In this document: in pieces, positions 1 through 14,100 of the stretch
How positions within the stretch are numbered: position 1 is the first letter of the stretch
How the letters are laid out: the number at the start of each line of letters is the position of its first letter
Assembly: GCA_905250125.1 (NCBI GenBank)
Contig: CAJNOL010000180.1
Span: 1-64,000, forward strand
Direction of reading: 5' to 3'
Origin: Rotaria sordida
Lineage: Eukaryota; Rotifera; Eurotatoria; Philodinida; Philodinidae
Length of the DNA: 64,000 bases
Translations under genes and position numbers: made by a program
The notes under the pieces: generated by a model
Database searches by the model: none
What the model saw: the letters and a program-made list of their open reading frames with translations, nothing else
Told to the model about the DNA's origin: nothing

Positions 1-315
1 GAAACAATTACATTAGATGAAATTGATGATATAATATCAGTGCCATTTTCTTGAAGGTCCGAGTATAGGTGTTAATGTTCTCCACATTAAGTCACATTCA
101 CATCCCAACAGGCCAAGAGAGATTATCTAATTTATCTTTAGTTTATATTGAACATGTTTTTAGTATTGATTTAGACACTATTGCGAATGAATTTGGATCG
201 AAAAAAAATACTTGGAGAATAAATAAACTGATTAGTGTAAGAGTTGAACTCAAATATTTTTTATAACTACTAGTTTACAAAAAATTGATTGCTTTCCCTA
301 GAAAGTGTAGTTGGT
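1..315 (+). mobile_element. hAT-type transposase remnant, left copy
   Basis: This stretch is repeated in inverted orientation at about 3870-4178 with roughly 80% identity by eye. Both arms share the run from 'gaaacaatta' to 'tccctagaaa'. One frame reads RLSNLSLVYIEH, followed by a D-x-D-x-I-x-x-x-F pattern. This resembles the C-terminal dimerisation segment of hAT-family transposases (RLS-x-L-x-L-x-x-IE in the family). Frame breaks show that it is decayed. It may continue upstream of the window. The repeat is seen directly; the hAT assignment is inference. Confidence 0.5.
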
Positions 316-3300
316 GCCGCCTATGATTGGATACTTGTTTTATGTGTTGTTTACTTTACGAAAAACATATAACAGCAAAACTTCATAAAGGAAACATCGA
401 AGCATTAGGTAGATCATTTTTAGATTTTCACATTCAGCTTAATTTATACTTATTCTTTAAATATAACATGTTAACAAATAACCATTTTACAAGACTAACA
501 TAAACAGGATCAAATGATAGATATCATGAATATTGAGACAATTTAAATCATAAGCTTACGAATTGAATTTAATATCCTTGGCACAGTAAGATTTCATTAT
601 AAATAACAGAAGTTCGAAGGATAAATCAAATAAACATGACTTTGTAATTTATTGCTATGCTTTATGATCATAATATGCATTACAATAGGGATAGAGAGTT
701 AATATTAAAAAGAATACTTCTATCGGAATTATTTTTGCTTTTTTTCACAATGCTTTCTCTTTTAGTGCATAGAACGAACCGAAAAGAAAAAAATTGCATC
801 AACTTTTTTGAAGGCGTACACGTCATCTACGAATGAGAATAGACATATTTGGTATTGTAAATCTTTCAAGTCTTGAATTTCTTTTAAAGGAAATTATTTT
901 ATTTAGATGTGTTCTACTTCAATACTGATAGAACATTTTAAGTACAAACTAAATATATCATTACATAATCATTTGATTGTTTTTGAAAAGACTCGATCTT
1001 AAGAGATAGAATTGTTCTTATCCTTTTATCCGATCATATATCTTTTGTTGGTCAGCTGTTCTTTCTGTTTTTATAAATCTCGAATTTATCTGTTTAGCTA
1101 CAAGAGTCTTTGTACTTTTAGTCTGAATCAATACTCTAAGTTAGTCGATGTTCTTATAATTGTCTGAGGAAGATAATACAATTACATTAATAATGATCAG
1201 AATTTTGTAGGATCTTATGTCATCAATTTTATGTTAGTTTTTTTTTCTAGGATAGGGCAGAAATCTCTTACAAGTTTAAAATTCTCGATTTGAGAAGTAA
1301 TATAAATGACTCATATCGGTAGTTTCAGTGTGGAAATAACTCTTCATAAAGTATGATACTCCACTAAAGTGTTGCTTATATTCGAATATAGCTGTGACTA
1401 TTTTCTCAGAAGCTACTTACTATGTAAACCATCTTTTGATGGAAAAAAAATCGATCATTCCGAAATGAAACTAACAACTGTAATCAAAGTTTGAGACTGA
1501 AACAACACTCTTTTGGTTAAAGTATGAAGTTTTCAAAAAAACAAGGGCTATTTTCAATTTTCTCAAAAAATAGCTATATCATAATTTACTTCTTTCTCGT
1601 CCGGATTTCAAATAATTTCCTTGAGCAACATCTCATTTGAAAAAGGAAATCAAATTGAACAAGGTGTCGTACTTCTCGTGACTAAACAATTACATATAGA
1701 TATCAGATAACTTGAAAAACTTGTTATAAACAACGAGATTTACGACTTTTGATGAAAAAAAACAGTGCTCGGCTGTCTATACTACAAATTTTGTTAAACT
1801 ATTTTGTAGAGAATATTTTTCTCTAAAGATACACTAGGTTTTATATTTTTAAAATGCGTAAAGAGTGCTCAAAAAAGGCAAAATACTGAATATGACTACA
1901 ATAGCTCAAAAATTAAAAATTTCTAAAATTAAGTATTGTGATCTTCTGATCATAGATGCGGATGAAACTGTTGTTGGCTTGACTGAAAATCATTCCTAGA
2001 AAGTTTGAAATCGATTCTGACTAGACTTGAAAAACACTGTTGTTTGTTTCACATATATCATTCTAGTATCTGAAGATATCAAAGTGTATATTCAACCTCT
2101 GTCCTCCTCATCTTTTCTCACATCGAAACTACACTTCGCTATATACGTCAAATTTTATTAGGTCATCCTTCTTCATTTAACGGCAAGCATGTTGATGTAA
2201 ATGATTAGCAAAACAGAATTATCTCTGCTTTCTCTCATTTGATCTGTTTCATACTGCATAAATAAGACACACAGTTAGCTTGGAACTCACTTGATTTCTT
2301 CTGTCGCCAATTTTTTAACATATCGCATCAAAAAAAAATAATGATTGATTGTGATAAAATCGATATATATTCTACTCGCACAGTGATTCATATGGCCTCA
2401 TAAGCGTTGTGTTGACGGCATAAGTATTGGTGATCGATGATGCATAGGATAGATGATGAAGCAGAAGAATATAAGCGACGATAAACAAAATAACTTATTG
2501 ATAAGGTGAATGTGTCGCATTGAAATTAGTCGTTAATACTGCTATATTTCATCGGTTCATCCGTTTGTTCCAGAGAAATTGATTTTTCTTCATCAGCCTT
2601 TTCGTGTATCTCAGAACTAAGGGGAAAGATTACGGTTGTCACTAACGACCAGATACGACGCAAAATACGATTGTATATGTTCCTTTTTCATTTTATGCTT
2701 GACTGCACAAGTACAACCTTGTCTCACTGCATCATATACAATTAAATAACATGTGTATGCGACAATCGTGAATGATCGTACATCGTTGTATGTGTCTTCA
2801 CTTATTATCGTATCCACAGAAGGTACTCGTCACTAAGAGACGTGTAATATTATCTTTATTATTAGTCATACCCCTTTCTCGTCATCCTTGCATATAGTAA
2901 AAATAATTTATTTCATTAGGTGAAACATAATTTAATTTTATAAAAGAATATTTATCAGAGGTCGTCACGGTTCGAGCTTTTGCAAAAAATTTAAACCAAA
3001 CAGAAACGAAATCAAGAGAAATTTGAGAAACTCTACATCGTATCGAACCGAAATTAATATTCTTTTTTAAAAATCTAAAATTGAACCGAACCAAATCGAA
3101 AAGAAATTTGTTCACTATTCCATGAGAAATGGTTAAGACTGATAATTTTTTATTCAACTCATTCGTCTTCTTCCATATAATTGTCATCTAAATCTCTGCT
3201 CCTATAATGAGTATTGGTATCAAAAGGCTTCCTATAGGAACGATGTTTTAATCTAAAAACATTCTTTCATATGTTCAAAACTTCCGTGACGTTCTTGGAA

Positions 3301-3869
3301 ACTGTTTTAATTATTAGTATTCCAAAACAAAGGATTCTGACAAAAGACTACACTAGAATGTTTATTTGCTTGGACACAACCATATATACCTCGAATATTC
3401 TATTATATGACGTGGCAAGGCTGAGTTATTACGTATATATAAATCTATATTTTGTCACTTATTATTTATTTTACTTATTCATATTAATAAAGGAGAAATA
3501 TTCATCTTGCATTAACTTTGATTTAGTTGATCATTACGTAAATGCTTGCCTCTCTAAATAATATAATTGCTTTGCTAACGCTTTGTTTTTCTTAGACGAA
3601 CAAAGACAAGAAAATATTTAAATATCTTCGTGGTTACTTATGCACTTAATGTGTCAATCTCTACTACTTATCATTGAACCTACTGTTGCAATAAATCTAA
3701 ATAATAAAAGTGTAAATTAACATACTACATTAATAATTATCGTTGGATCTGATATTAAATATTAGGAAAGTTCGATTATCTTTATTGCTCTTTATAATAA
3801 AGAATAAATATAAATAAAATATTTATATTCATAAAAATAATGATAAATTAAATAATAAACATACATAAT
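316..3869. other. AT-rich spacer between inverted hAT-like arms
   Basis: I see no gene in this 3.5 kb stretch. It has frequent stops in all frames, homopolymer tracts and no splice-consistent exon chain. It could be internal sequence of a non-autonomous element bounded by the two arms, or unrelated DNA between two insertions. A low-complexity part at 2960-3110 has several 'cgaacc' and 'cgaaat' motifs. Confidence 0.5.
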
Positions 3870-4178
3870 ACAAACTAAAGTTTCTAGGGAAAGCAATAAT
3901 TTTTCTAAATCAGTAATTATTAAAAAAATATTTTGGTTCAAGTCTTACACTAATCAGTTGATTTATTTTTTAAGTATTTTTTTTCCATTCAAATTCATTT
4001 TCAATAGTATCTAAATCAATATTATAAACATATTCAATATAAACTAAAGATAGACTAGATAATCTCTCTTAATCTGTTAGGATGCGAGCGGATGCAGAGA
4101 AGATTAACATCGACACTCAGACCTTCAAGCTGATAGCACTGATGTTGCATAATTCGTTTCATCTAATATAATTGTTTC
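3870..4178 (-). mobile_element. hAT-type transposase remnant, inverted copy
   Basis: This is the reverse-complement partner of the window's first 315 bases. On the minus strand it reads SLVYIEYVYNIDLDTIENEFE, the same segment as the left copy but with stops and frame shifts elsewhere. The two copies differ by substitutions and small indels, so they are old. Together they frame a 4.18 kb unit. Confidence 0.5.
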
Positions 4179-7100
4179 ATTGGTACTCACAATAGCTGTC
4201 CTATAACATGTATTCAATTTTTCTTCTAATAGAATTTCTAGTTTATTTATGAAATAATAAGAAACTTTCCTTCTTTCAGATTTGTAGCTAATCACAAAAT
4301 TGTAAAAGACCAAAAAGAAAATAAAACAGAGGTGGCAGATGGATTCTTTGTGTTTCTCCAATAATTTGATATTAATTGGCTTCCAGCTTCTTTAATAAAG
4401 ACAATATGACAGATATATGCGCCTGTAATAATAAAAGAATTTTTTTTCTATGGAAACTTATTCGTTTATTTCCTTCAGGTGACTCACATAAAACTGTAGC
4501 ATCATAGATATAGAAAAATAGACAGACAAGGTTTTATGCATCTATCTTTTCATATATCATCCTCATTTTTTTTAAATAACATTACATATCGAAGTGTTAT
4601 TGGTGATAAAAAAGAATGTCTATTAACATATTCTTTAGTTATATTAGATATTCGCCTGTTTAAATATCACAGAAAGAAATCAAACCCCAATTGAAATAAA
4701 TCTATATAAAAAAAAGAAATGGTTCATTTTCTAAATGACATTTACCATCGGATTTAATGCTCAATTTGAAAAAAAAATCTTGATCGAGATGGACATCTTA
4801 ACTGACGACTAAGTTACGATCATATACAGTGGTATACGATAGTCGTGTACGACAATCGTTTATCTTCATCGTAAACACTAATTGTATTTGAACGTATTTT
4901 GTCGTACATGTTTACCGTATTTAACTATCATATATGGCGACCACTTTTCGGTGTATTTGTTTGTAAACGGCCCTTTACGATAGTGCTTTTTGAACTTGAA
5001 AAGACTATTTGCTTGTTTAATAATTATGAATACGATAAAAACAAGAGCAATCACCTAATTTGGTTAACCGATTGGCACAAGAAATTGAGCAAGTCTCTAT
5101 TTCTAAAGACATATACAGATATTTAAGCCGCCCTTTATCGAGTTGAAATAGATGACGAAATGATGATTGATTTCGGTAGAACATTCATCGTCATTCGTCA
5201 TTTCTGCCAACTATTTAGTTAGTTTGATTCGAACACAGATTAATGGTGCTATGCGTATCCTTCGCTGTCTAGTCTATATGTTCCATGTCGAAAGCCATTG
5301 TAACGAATGAGCCTTAAGTATGCACAACAGATGCCTGGTAACTTCAATTTGAGACATTGATATGATAATTTTATTTGTGATACGTATTGCACAAGTTATG
5401 GTGATTACAACAATGTTTATTTTTCGCAACGGGTAGCTTATTTCATGGAAATGTGTAAGAATCGAAGCAGCATAATTATCGGCCTGCAAATAACGAATAA
5501 AGATAATTATCATACAAGTGCATCATCAAGCGAAGAGGATTCAAATGTAGATACCGACCGAGTTTTGTACTGGAAAATGATAAAGAATCAACGAAACTAA
5601 TTTAAAAAAGCTCTCGATCATCTATTACAACATCATTCCCAACAATACAGATAAAAAACAAATAACGCGATTTGTCAAAAAAGTCTATTGGCTGTGACAA
5701 GAACATCCATATAGATCTTTTCTTCGATTGTTATGTATAGATGTATGTTTCAAGAAGTTTCTAAAAGCTGAAAAACTCGTCGATCGTCCTCTAGCTTGAA
5801 AACATGCTCATTGACGCGAACCTATTTCATTATGCGACTTCGAAATACAGATGTACACGTCAAAGCTCCAGACAACCATTCAAAGAGAGTTCATGTTCGT
5901 TATCCTGCAAATCGCTACTATTATTGCACATCGAGATTCAATGAGAATTCATCTAATCAAGGCTTGAGCACTTCTAAAAACTTGAAAATTCACACAGCTT
6001 ACTCTCAAATAGATCGAATATCTATCCGATCGATATAAAATAATAATACACGATGAAAACCAGAAGCTATGGTGGCCGAAATGGAGTATGTCGAAGACAA
6101 AAGTAACTTTGTCTTCGAACAAAGTTAACTTTTGAAACCAGGTTAAATTCGCAGTTACTGCTCGCAGCTCAAATCAAATCAACAGGAAGAGTTTAAAGTG
6201 GATTCTTGTGACGGTGAGGATGTCGAAGCATTCAAAAAAGAGTAAATCATCGACGAAGCAATTCAATGTCAATAACTACGGCACATTATTCACAATTCGG
6301 GTCAGCTGAAACGTATAACATCTTCCACATGATTAGCTTTGTCAACAGTACATCTGGAAAAAAACCAGTTTCCGTACCAAGAAAACCTTATAATTTATCT
6401 GAATAAAAGTTTATTTAACCTCTCTTTCGAAATTCTCTAACAACAACTTCTGACACGAAAGTTTCCGCTTATCACACATCGATTTCATCTGTATGTATGA
6501 TTAGAAGGTCACAAAACTTAGACATCTCGTTCAACTCTATTGTCTCTTTCAAATGAGACGTCACTTAAAAAAGTCACTTGAGATATGAACGAGAAAGAAG
6601 TGAATTATGGCATAGCTATTTTCTGAGGGAAATGGAAAATAGCTCTTTGTGTTATTCAAAAACTTCATATCTCAACGAAGCAACATTATTATTGTCTAAA
6701 CATTTGGTTCCATAGGTTTCTTGACATGGACTATTGAATAGATGTAGAAAGAATTGAGTAAAAAATTTGATCATGTTATGCTTATGTAGCAGAATATTCA
6801 TTTGTCTTGTAAGTCCTCTCGTAAGAAAGATTTCTTCACTACTATTCAATAAAAACTAAAATAAAATAAATGATTCTGAAATTAGAAAATGTACAAAATT
6901 CTAATCATGATTCATAAGTTTCAGTCTTGATGAAAATCTAGCAAAAAATATTTTATTCAGAAACTTTTGTTTATTATAAAGTATTCTACACGATTATAAT
7001 AAACATAAAGCTGTTAATAACAATTCTTAATAATGATTCATTTGCTGTTTTATTTTTACTTTCTTATGCTTGACAATTTTTTAAATATGATTATCAAGAA

Positions 7101-7219
7101 AAAAAAACCTTCCGCAGGTGAATCGACATCTACAGTTCTTGCGAAATAATTATGCAATTCTGTCTTAGTCATCACTAGAAAAAGAAACGAATAGCTTTCA
7201 TTTTTAATATTATCTATTC
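4179..7219. other. intergenic, no gene recognised
   Basis: I find no convincing exon here. Near 4829-4852 there is a quasi-palindrome with arms ACGATAGTCG and CGACAATCGT. The part from about 5750 to 6350 is slightly less AT-rich and holds an 80-codon open frame without recognisable motifs. It may be an old transposon or gene fossil. Confidence 0.5.
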
Positions 7220-7717
7220 ATGGCACGTCAGCAATCAAACTTACCAATAAAATCTTTTGAATATTCAGAACTTATTGAAAATTTTCTTTATCTTGGTAGT
7301 GGTCAAACATCGAAAAATTTAGAAGGTCTTCATTCATTAAATATAACTCATATTGTAAATTTAGCTGGTAAATGTCATTATCCATCAGAATTTACTTATG
7401 GTGTATTTCATATTAATGATGGTTTATCAAAAAATAAATGTGAAAAAAATTTGCCTCTCATACTTCAATTTATTGATCAAGTTCGTCGAGAAAAATCTTC
7501 TAATCGTATATTAATTCATTGTCGTGCTGGAATGAGTCGTACACCATTTATAGCTATTATCTATTTAATGCATTCAATGAATATGACGTTAATTGATGCA
7601 TTTAATCTTGTTAAAAAATGTCGACCACAAATACATATACATGAAGAACTTTGCAAAACATTATTAGATTTTGATAAATCAAATAGTTGTACATTAGAAT
7701 TCTTATTAAATAAATAA
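7220..7717 (+). CDS. Atypical dual-specificity phosphatase (DSP), 165 aa
   Basis: This predicted cytosolic protein phosphatase removes phosphate from Ser/Thr/Tyr through a cysteinyl-phosphate intermediate. The signature is HCRAGMSRT, with Cys101 as nucleophile and Arg107 in the P-loop. Asp67 (in HINDG) is the likely general acid. The stretch IYLMHSMNMTLIDAF followed by VKKCRPQIHIHEEL matches the helices after the active site in small atypical DUSPs. The protein is a bare DSP domain with no targeting or MAP-kinase-binding domain, and 165 aa is normal for the class. It is intronless and starts at a true ATG. It runs convergent with the NRBP gene, with 478 bases between the stops. The exact orthologue (DUSP14/18/19/21 type) cannot be settled by eye. 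Confidence 0.88.
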   Translation: MARQQSNLPIKSFEYSELIENFLYLGSGQTSKNLEGLHSLNITHIVNLAGKCHYPSEFTYGVFHINDGLSKNKCEKNLPLILQFIDQVRREKSSNRILIHCRAGMSRTPFIAIIYLMHSMNMTLIDAFNLVKKCRPQIHIHEELCKTLLDFDKSNSCTLEFLLNK

Positions 7718-8195
7718 ATCTTTAGAAGTAATTTTGAAAATTTTATTTCATTTCTTCTTCTAACTTTCATTTTTGCACATAGACACCAACATATACGCAT
7801 GGAGCTGTACAAAAAATGAATAAAAAAAAAAATTGTTTCCATCAGGACAAGAAGAAGGTAGTATACCGAAAGACTTGAAGAAATAAGAAAAAAAAAAGAA
7901 ACCAACAAGAAGTAAGACCAATTGGGGCGTAAATGAAACATAACAAGTAAAATAATAGTAATCATAATCAATAAATTATAAAAAGAAAAGGTTTATACAC
8001 AAACATATGTATTATAGAAACAAAAAGCCGCTTGGCGTATACAAAAAAGAAAACCGTATAGGTTAACACTGTATATTTGTATGTCTACAAAAACGCAAGC
8101 ACCAATGTATACATTTTGAGATATATTCATATGTAGAGTACATAGCAGAATAACATGTACATCAGGAAAAAAATATACATGGAAAAAAAAGAAAT
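7718..8195. other. convergent intergenic spacer
   Basis: This AT-rich spacer separates the DSP and NRBP stop codons. It must hold both 3' UTRs and poly(A) sites on opposite strands. I see no gene in it. Confidence 0.6.
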
Positions 8196-11100
8196 TTATG
8201 TCGGTAAAAACGTGACTGGTTGAGATAGAGGATTAGTCCATGTGCATGTATTATTTCCATCCATTAATGTTCCATTTGGAGTAGATGGTATACTCAACTG
8301 ATTTTGTAGTGCTTGAGCTGTTATAAGTGCAGCTGTAGCTGCAGCAACTGCTGTTTTTTTCACATCAAGTAATGATGTTGATGTATTATTAAGTACATCT
8401 GGAGATGTTACTGTAGCATTGAATGCTCTAGAAATTGATTGTTCAACACGTATATAATCACTCTAAAATAATTAAATTATATGTTTAAATAAATATAAAC
8501 AAATATGAAATTGAAAATTTGGTTATTTGAGTGAAAATTTATAATGAATATGCTTGTGTTCTAGTATGTTGAATATGAAATCATTATAAGATTTTCTTTG
8601 ATTCTGATTATTTTTCGTTAAGATCAGAATGATCATCTCTATTTCAAAGTAACAATACTAATAGATTGCCTATTCATACCACAAATACTATTTATGATAA
8701 CAGAAGTTTGATGTCTATGACAATAGGAAAAATCTTGTATGCATGTGATCTTGTTTACTTGTTAATGGAAAGCAACGAAGTGTTTTTTTTGTCGTTTATC
8801 ATTGAAAAAATTCTTCTCTTACATCTAATCTACTAAATTCAAGAAAAATTTTTCATGTCATTTGAGATTAAGTTTTTCGTTTTAGTGACATATTTTTATA
8901 CTTCTAGTTCTCATCTCTCTAAGTGTGATACAAGTAATCAAAAATAGATATTGTCATTTTTGACTTAGCTGAAGATGCAAAAAGAAAATTCATTAATTGG
9001 AATGAAGTAAGATTAAAAATCTAGAATTATAAATCTTAGATTAAATTAGTAAATTGTATTTTTATACTTGTCTTTCATATTCTTTGATTTCTTATATAGT
9101 AGTGTTTAACGATGTATATCTTGAAGCATAATTTTTTTTGAAAAATTATATCCATACACGTATTCATGCTTCGAATATAGACAAACAGCTTCAATAACTT
9201 GTTTGTCTAGAAAAGCAAAATCCTAGAAAACTTTGTTGGAGCTATTTGTTCACAATGCTATTTGGAGCAGTACAAAATTGTAAACAAAATAAGGAGTGGC
9301 CGAATTTTCTACTATCTTTCGTTAAAAAGTTAAAAGTATCAGAAAAACTGTAAAAAGACGAAATTTATCAAAAAATCGACTGAAAAAATGCCTCTTTTCG
9401 TATTTTTGTAATACTTTAAACTTTTTAAGGGAATGCCGCAGAAAATCCAGTGACCTTTCATTTTGTTCAGAATTTTGTGCTTACTAGCTCCGACAAAGTC
9501 TTCTGGTACCTGAAAGCTACTGAGTCCGATTGTTTTTCGAAACCTTACCATCATAGTTCATCTAGTACAGATAGAAAACTTCATTGCCTATTAAAATCAC
9601 TATCCGGATTTGAGCTAGATGCTTAACATTATAGAAAAACATGCGTTATTGTTAAACTTCTTTTCATCATCTTATATATAGTGTTATTCTTATGTTAATA
9701 ATTATCACATTTATAAATCACGATATATATATAAAATGTCAAGAGTATTTCTAAAGAAAATAATTACCTCATGAATTAAACCGTGTTCTAATAATTCTTT
9801 TGCTAGATTAGTTGGTGTTTCATCTAAATCAATTTCTGTTGTCATATCACGTTGTAATCGATCTTGAAATTTTACACTAATAAATAACTAAATAAATAAA
9901 AATAAAATTTCAAAAAATAAATTCAAATAGAAGAAAAAACAAAAGAAACTTTACCAAACATGAACGTGTTTCTTTTGTTTTAAGTTTACATTGTATATCA
10001 ATAATTCTTCGATTTTCTTTTTCATCACTATTTGATAATAATGTTGTTGAAGAATTATAATTATTATTATTTATTGTTGATATTAAATCATTCGTATTAT
10101 GTTCACCATCATTTGTTCCTGAAGCAGATCGTTCAAATGTTGTTCCACCATTACGTGATTTAATTCCATTGGTTAATATTGTTAAATTTGAATCATTTGT
10201 ATTTATCGGATGATTAACAAGTAAATCTGTTGTTGATTGTATAGAAGTTGTTAAATCTGTATCAGTATTTATGAAAGTTGATGCAGCTAATGATGAATAT
10301 GATGATGATGCTGTTAAAATTCTATCTGTATTCAAGGATTTTCCTGAAAGATTTAATGTACTATGAGTTGGAAATAATAGATGATAAGCTGTTATTGGAT
10401 GTAAACCATTTTGAACATCTTCAAGAAGTTTATCTAAATCAAATGGTGGACAATCTTTATAACTGAAATAAAGAAAATTTTTTTTTTATGTTTTAAATTA
10501 AGAATTGAATAATGTATGAAATAACATACGTAAAAATAACCGATTTAACACCTTCACGAATTGATTCTAATTCAGCAAAAACTTGGCCATTTAATAAATA
10601 ATGATGAAATGGTGAAACAAATGAACGATCTGGTTTTGAGCCTATCTTATTGAAAATAAAAAATAAAAAAATAGAAATTTGTTTTTTTTTTCTCTTACGA
10701 ATATCATCTGCCAATGAATGAACAGATAAAAGTTTTAATGCTGGAATTTCAAATAAAGCTGGATGAAAAAGTAATTGACGTGCTGTGGGTCGTTTCGATG
10801 GATCGATTTCGAGACATTTCAAAACAAGATCCTTTAAAAAAATAAATATTTGATTATATACATATGAATTTTAAGAAAAACAAAATCTTTTTCTACTTTT
10901 TGAACAGGATTATCAAGATTTGCAATAGCATCATTCACAACATCGTCTGTTACTGCATGTGTATCACCATTACCACCGAGATCAAGATTGATCATCTAAA
11001 TATTAATATGTAAATATTTCTAATCATTTTAATCAAATTTTTATAAAATCAGTTAAGAAATTCTATATTTATTCTTGTAACAAAAAAAAGCGTCATTAGA

Positions 11101-14100
11101 TTCTATTGAACTTTTGTCTAATTCATTCTCTGACTCAAGAACAGATTTCGCGCTAGGTACACTCAAATCACCTAATAGTTTTTGAATGTGTTAAGACTAC
11201 AACGGAGACACTATAATCAAATTTTCAGTTCTATGTAGAGTCCACTAGGTTGGTCCCGGATCCGAAAACTTTGGGGCTCTAGTTGTCCTATAAATGTGTA
11301 AAGTACACGAGCCATCGAATACAAAAAAACCCGGGAAAAAAGTATCTCGTATTTTCGCGACAGTTATTCAATTCCGATTAGGAAATTTCATTGAGAGTAT
11401 CACAGTTCACTTCGACCGAGTCCAAGACTGAAAATTTTGAATCCGACGAACTCTAGTTTCAATGCCATGTGATTTGAGAGACATATTCATCAAACAAGAG
11501 TCAAAATTTGTTCATTTAATAATGTAAAACTCTCTGTAGACCCTCAGTCTATGTATTTAATTTTGTTTTTATTTGAAAGAAAAAAATGTCAAGATGCAAG
11601 GCATTGCGGAGTTCTTTTTTTTTTTAAAGTTATATATCTTATGTAGAAGGAAATAGTGATTAATTCGATGCTTCAAAAAATTACCTAAAAGTGAAGATCT
11701 ATTGATTGAAGAGCTTGCAGATATAGTAAGAATACAATTTAATCAAAAATAAACAGAGACTCTGTTATGCGGGGCATCTTGACATGTTCTTTCAAGCAAA
11801 AAAACAAAACAGGCAATTGGCTATAATTAAAATCCTTTGAGAATTTTGAGATGTACGAACGAACAAGTATCAAGGGAGAAAAAAAAATGGAAAAGATTTT
11901 TCTGGAATAGAAATTTTATAATATTTTCGTAGTTTTAATTCTTCGCGTGTTGTATTTATCAATTAGTTAATTTCTTTTGCATGTTGAAAAAGCTTTTTTT
12001 TCTCTTTGAATTACAGTAAAACTTGTCTAGGCATATTTGACATTCATCATACAATCTTTGCTTACAGAAATAATAATGTTTTCTGGAAGAAGATGACAGA
12101 AATCAGTGAAAATTATATTATAGAACAAGGGGCTAACCTACAAAGTGTTTTCATTTTGAAAGATGATCATATCTTCGACTAGTCTTTGACATATTCGCTA
12201 TAATTTCGATGTTTCTCATGAAAATTGTTTTTTTTCGAAGGAGAGAGAGGATTTCAAGATAACTCGCTTATTTGTTTGATCGTATTTCAGATCTCTTTTT
12301 TTCGTCTTCTATTGAGATCAAATTGTCAATTAATTTTATTGAATTATTGACGTTTTTCAAAATGTAAAAAGTTTAGAGAAAGTGTTCTCAATGCTCTTTT
12401 CAAGAACATCGAACTCTTATCTTATCTGATAATTGATAACGTCATTGGCTATTTATATCAGTCTCAATATCGTGGTTTTTACCTGAGAAACTTTATTGAA
12501 TCTACTAATCATGTACCGCTTTTTATAAATATCTTTTTTTTTTCATTGGCTATGTTCACCAACAAAAACAAAACATAATCTTGTTTTTCAAAGAATTAAT
12601 AAATAATTAGAAGTAATTTTATTGTTCATACTTAATAATTACTGAAATTCTTTCATTGATCTGCAGGATATTAATAGTTTTTCCGAACATGACATAACTC
12701 GACTTTAATAATGATCAATTAGCTTTGTTCAAAGTATAGACTCACTTAATAAACTGAAATAATAGAAAAACAAATATTAAAAGTACTTCGTATAATGCTA
12801 TAAAACATTCTTTTAATGTCATTTTGTTTTTCATCATACATTTAATCAAATAGTGGAAAGTTCCGAAACTTCTCGTTTAGAAGTCAAGTATCCATAATAA
12901 AGATATGAAATTAAAAACAAAATAAAAAGGGCAGAAGGAAATACCTCAAGTGTTACCATGCCAAGTGAATATATATCAACAGCTGTTGTAATTTGACTTA
13001 ATTCTAGAATAAAAGTAAAATGATAACAAAATTTAACGTTTTTTTTTTTGTTGTTGTTTTGTTTTATTTATTAACTAACCATCATCTATTTCTGGAGCTT
13101 GAAAATGTAAATGTTTTGCTGATGGATCTGATATACTTTTTACATGACGATGTACTACATCAGGAGCAACTATATAAATAAATAAAAATTTTTAATTAGA
13201 TTTTTTTTTGTTTTGTTTTATTTTTATATATAACAATTGACAATGCATAATTAATTTTCTTGTTCTTTTTTAAAATTAATTAGTAACAGCTGAGCGACAA
13301 GAAATAAGCACAAGTGGAAAACATTAAATAATCGAAACCTACCGACGCCCAAATCAGCGAAGGCTTTCAACTGAGGATAATGTACTATAGATATAAGTAT
13401 TATCTTTTTATTTCAATCTATTTTTCCGTACATTAAAAAAATTCACTTTCAAATAATTCAACTTACGTGATCCGATCTTTAGAAGGCCGGTATTTTGTAT
13501 AAAAATTGTATCGCAAGTTAGATTGCCATGAATAATAGGTTCTTCACATGAATGTAAATAACTATAAAAAAAACAAGGTTTTACGATATGTTTGTTTGTT
13601 TGTTTGTATTGAAGGAATGATGTGAAAGGATGTTAAAATTATTATTATTAGCATACTTTAGTGCTGATAATAATTGAATACACCATCGTCGCCAAGAATT
13701 TTTCGATAAATTTTGTTTTGTTCTTTTCGTTTTACGTAAAAATGTTTTTAAAGAACCACTTGACATATATTCAGTGATAAAAACAACCTAGAGATATTAG
13801 ATTAAAAAAATTTGAAACACAAAAAAAATCGTCTGGTTTTTTAAAAAAAGTAATTACTCGTGGACGATCATCATTTTTCGTACGATCTTGCCAATAATCA
13901 TGAAATTTAACAATATTCATATGGTTTAAATCGATTAATTTATTAAAAACTTCACTGACTTTATTCTAAAAAATTATAGTTTTAAATTACAATAAAACAA
14001 AAAAAAAATTCAACATACATGTTGTATATCACTAATTTTTCTTTCAGAAAATAAAACTTCATTCCAAACAACTTCAACACCTTCTTCTGTATCCATTGCT

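Noticed and set aside
5796-6038. 80-codon plus-strand frame
   Set aside because: No start context, splice partners or recognisable domain; treated as chance or fossil.
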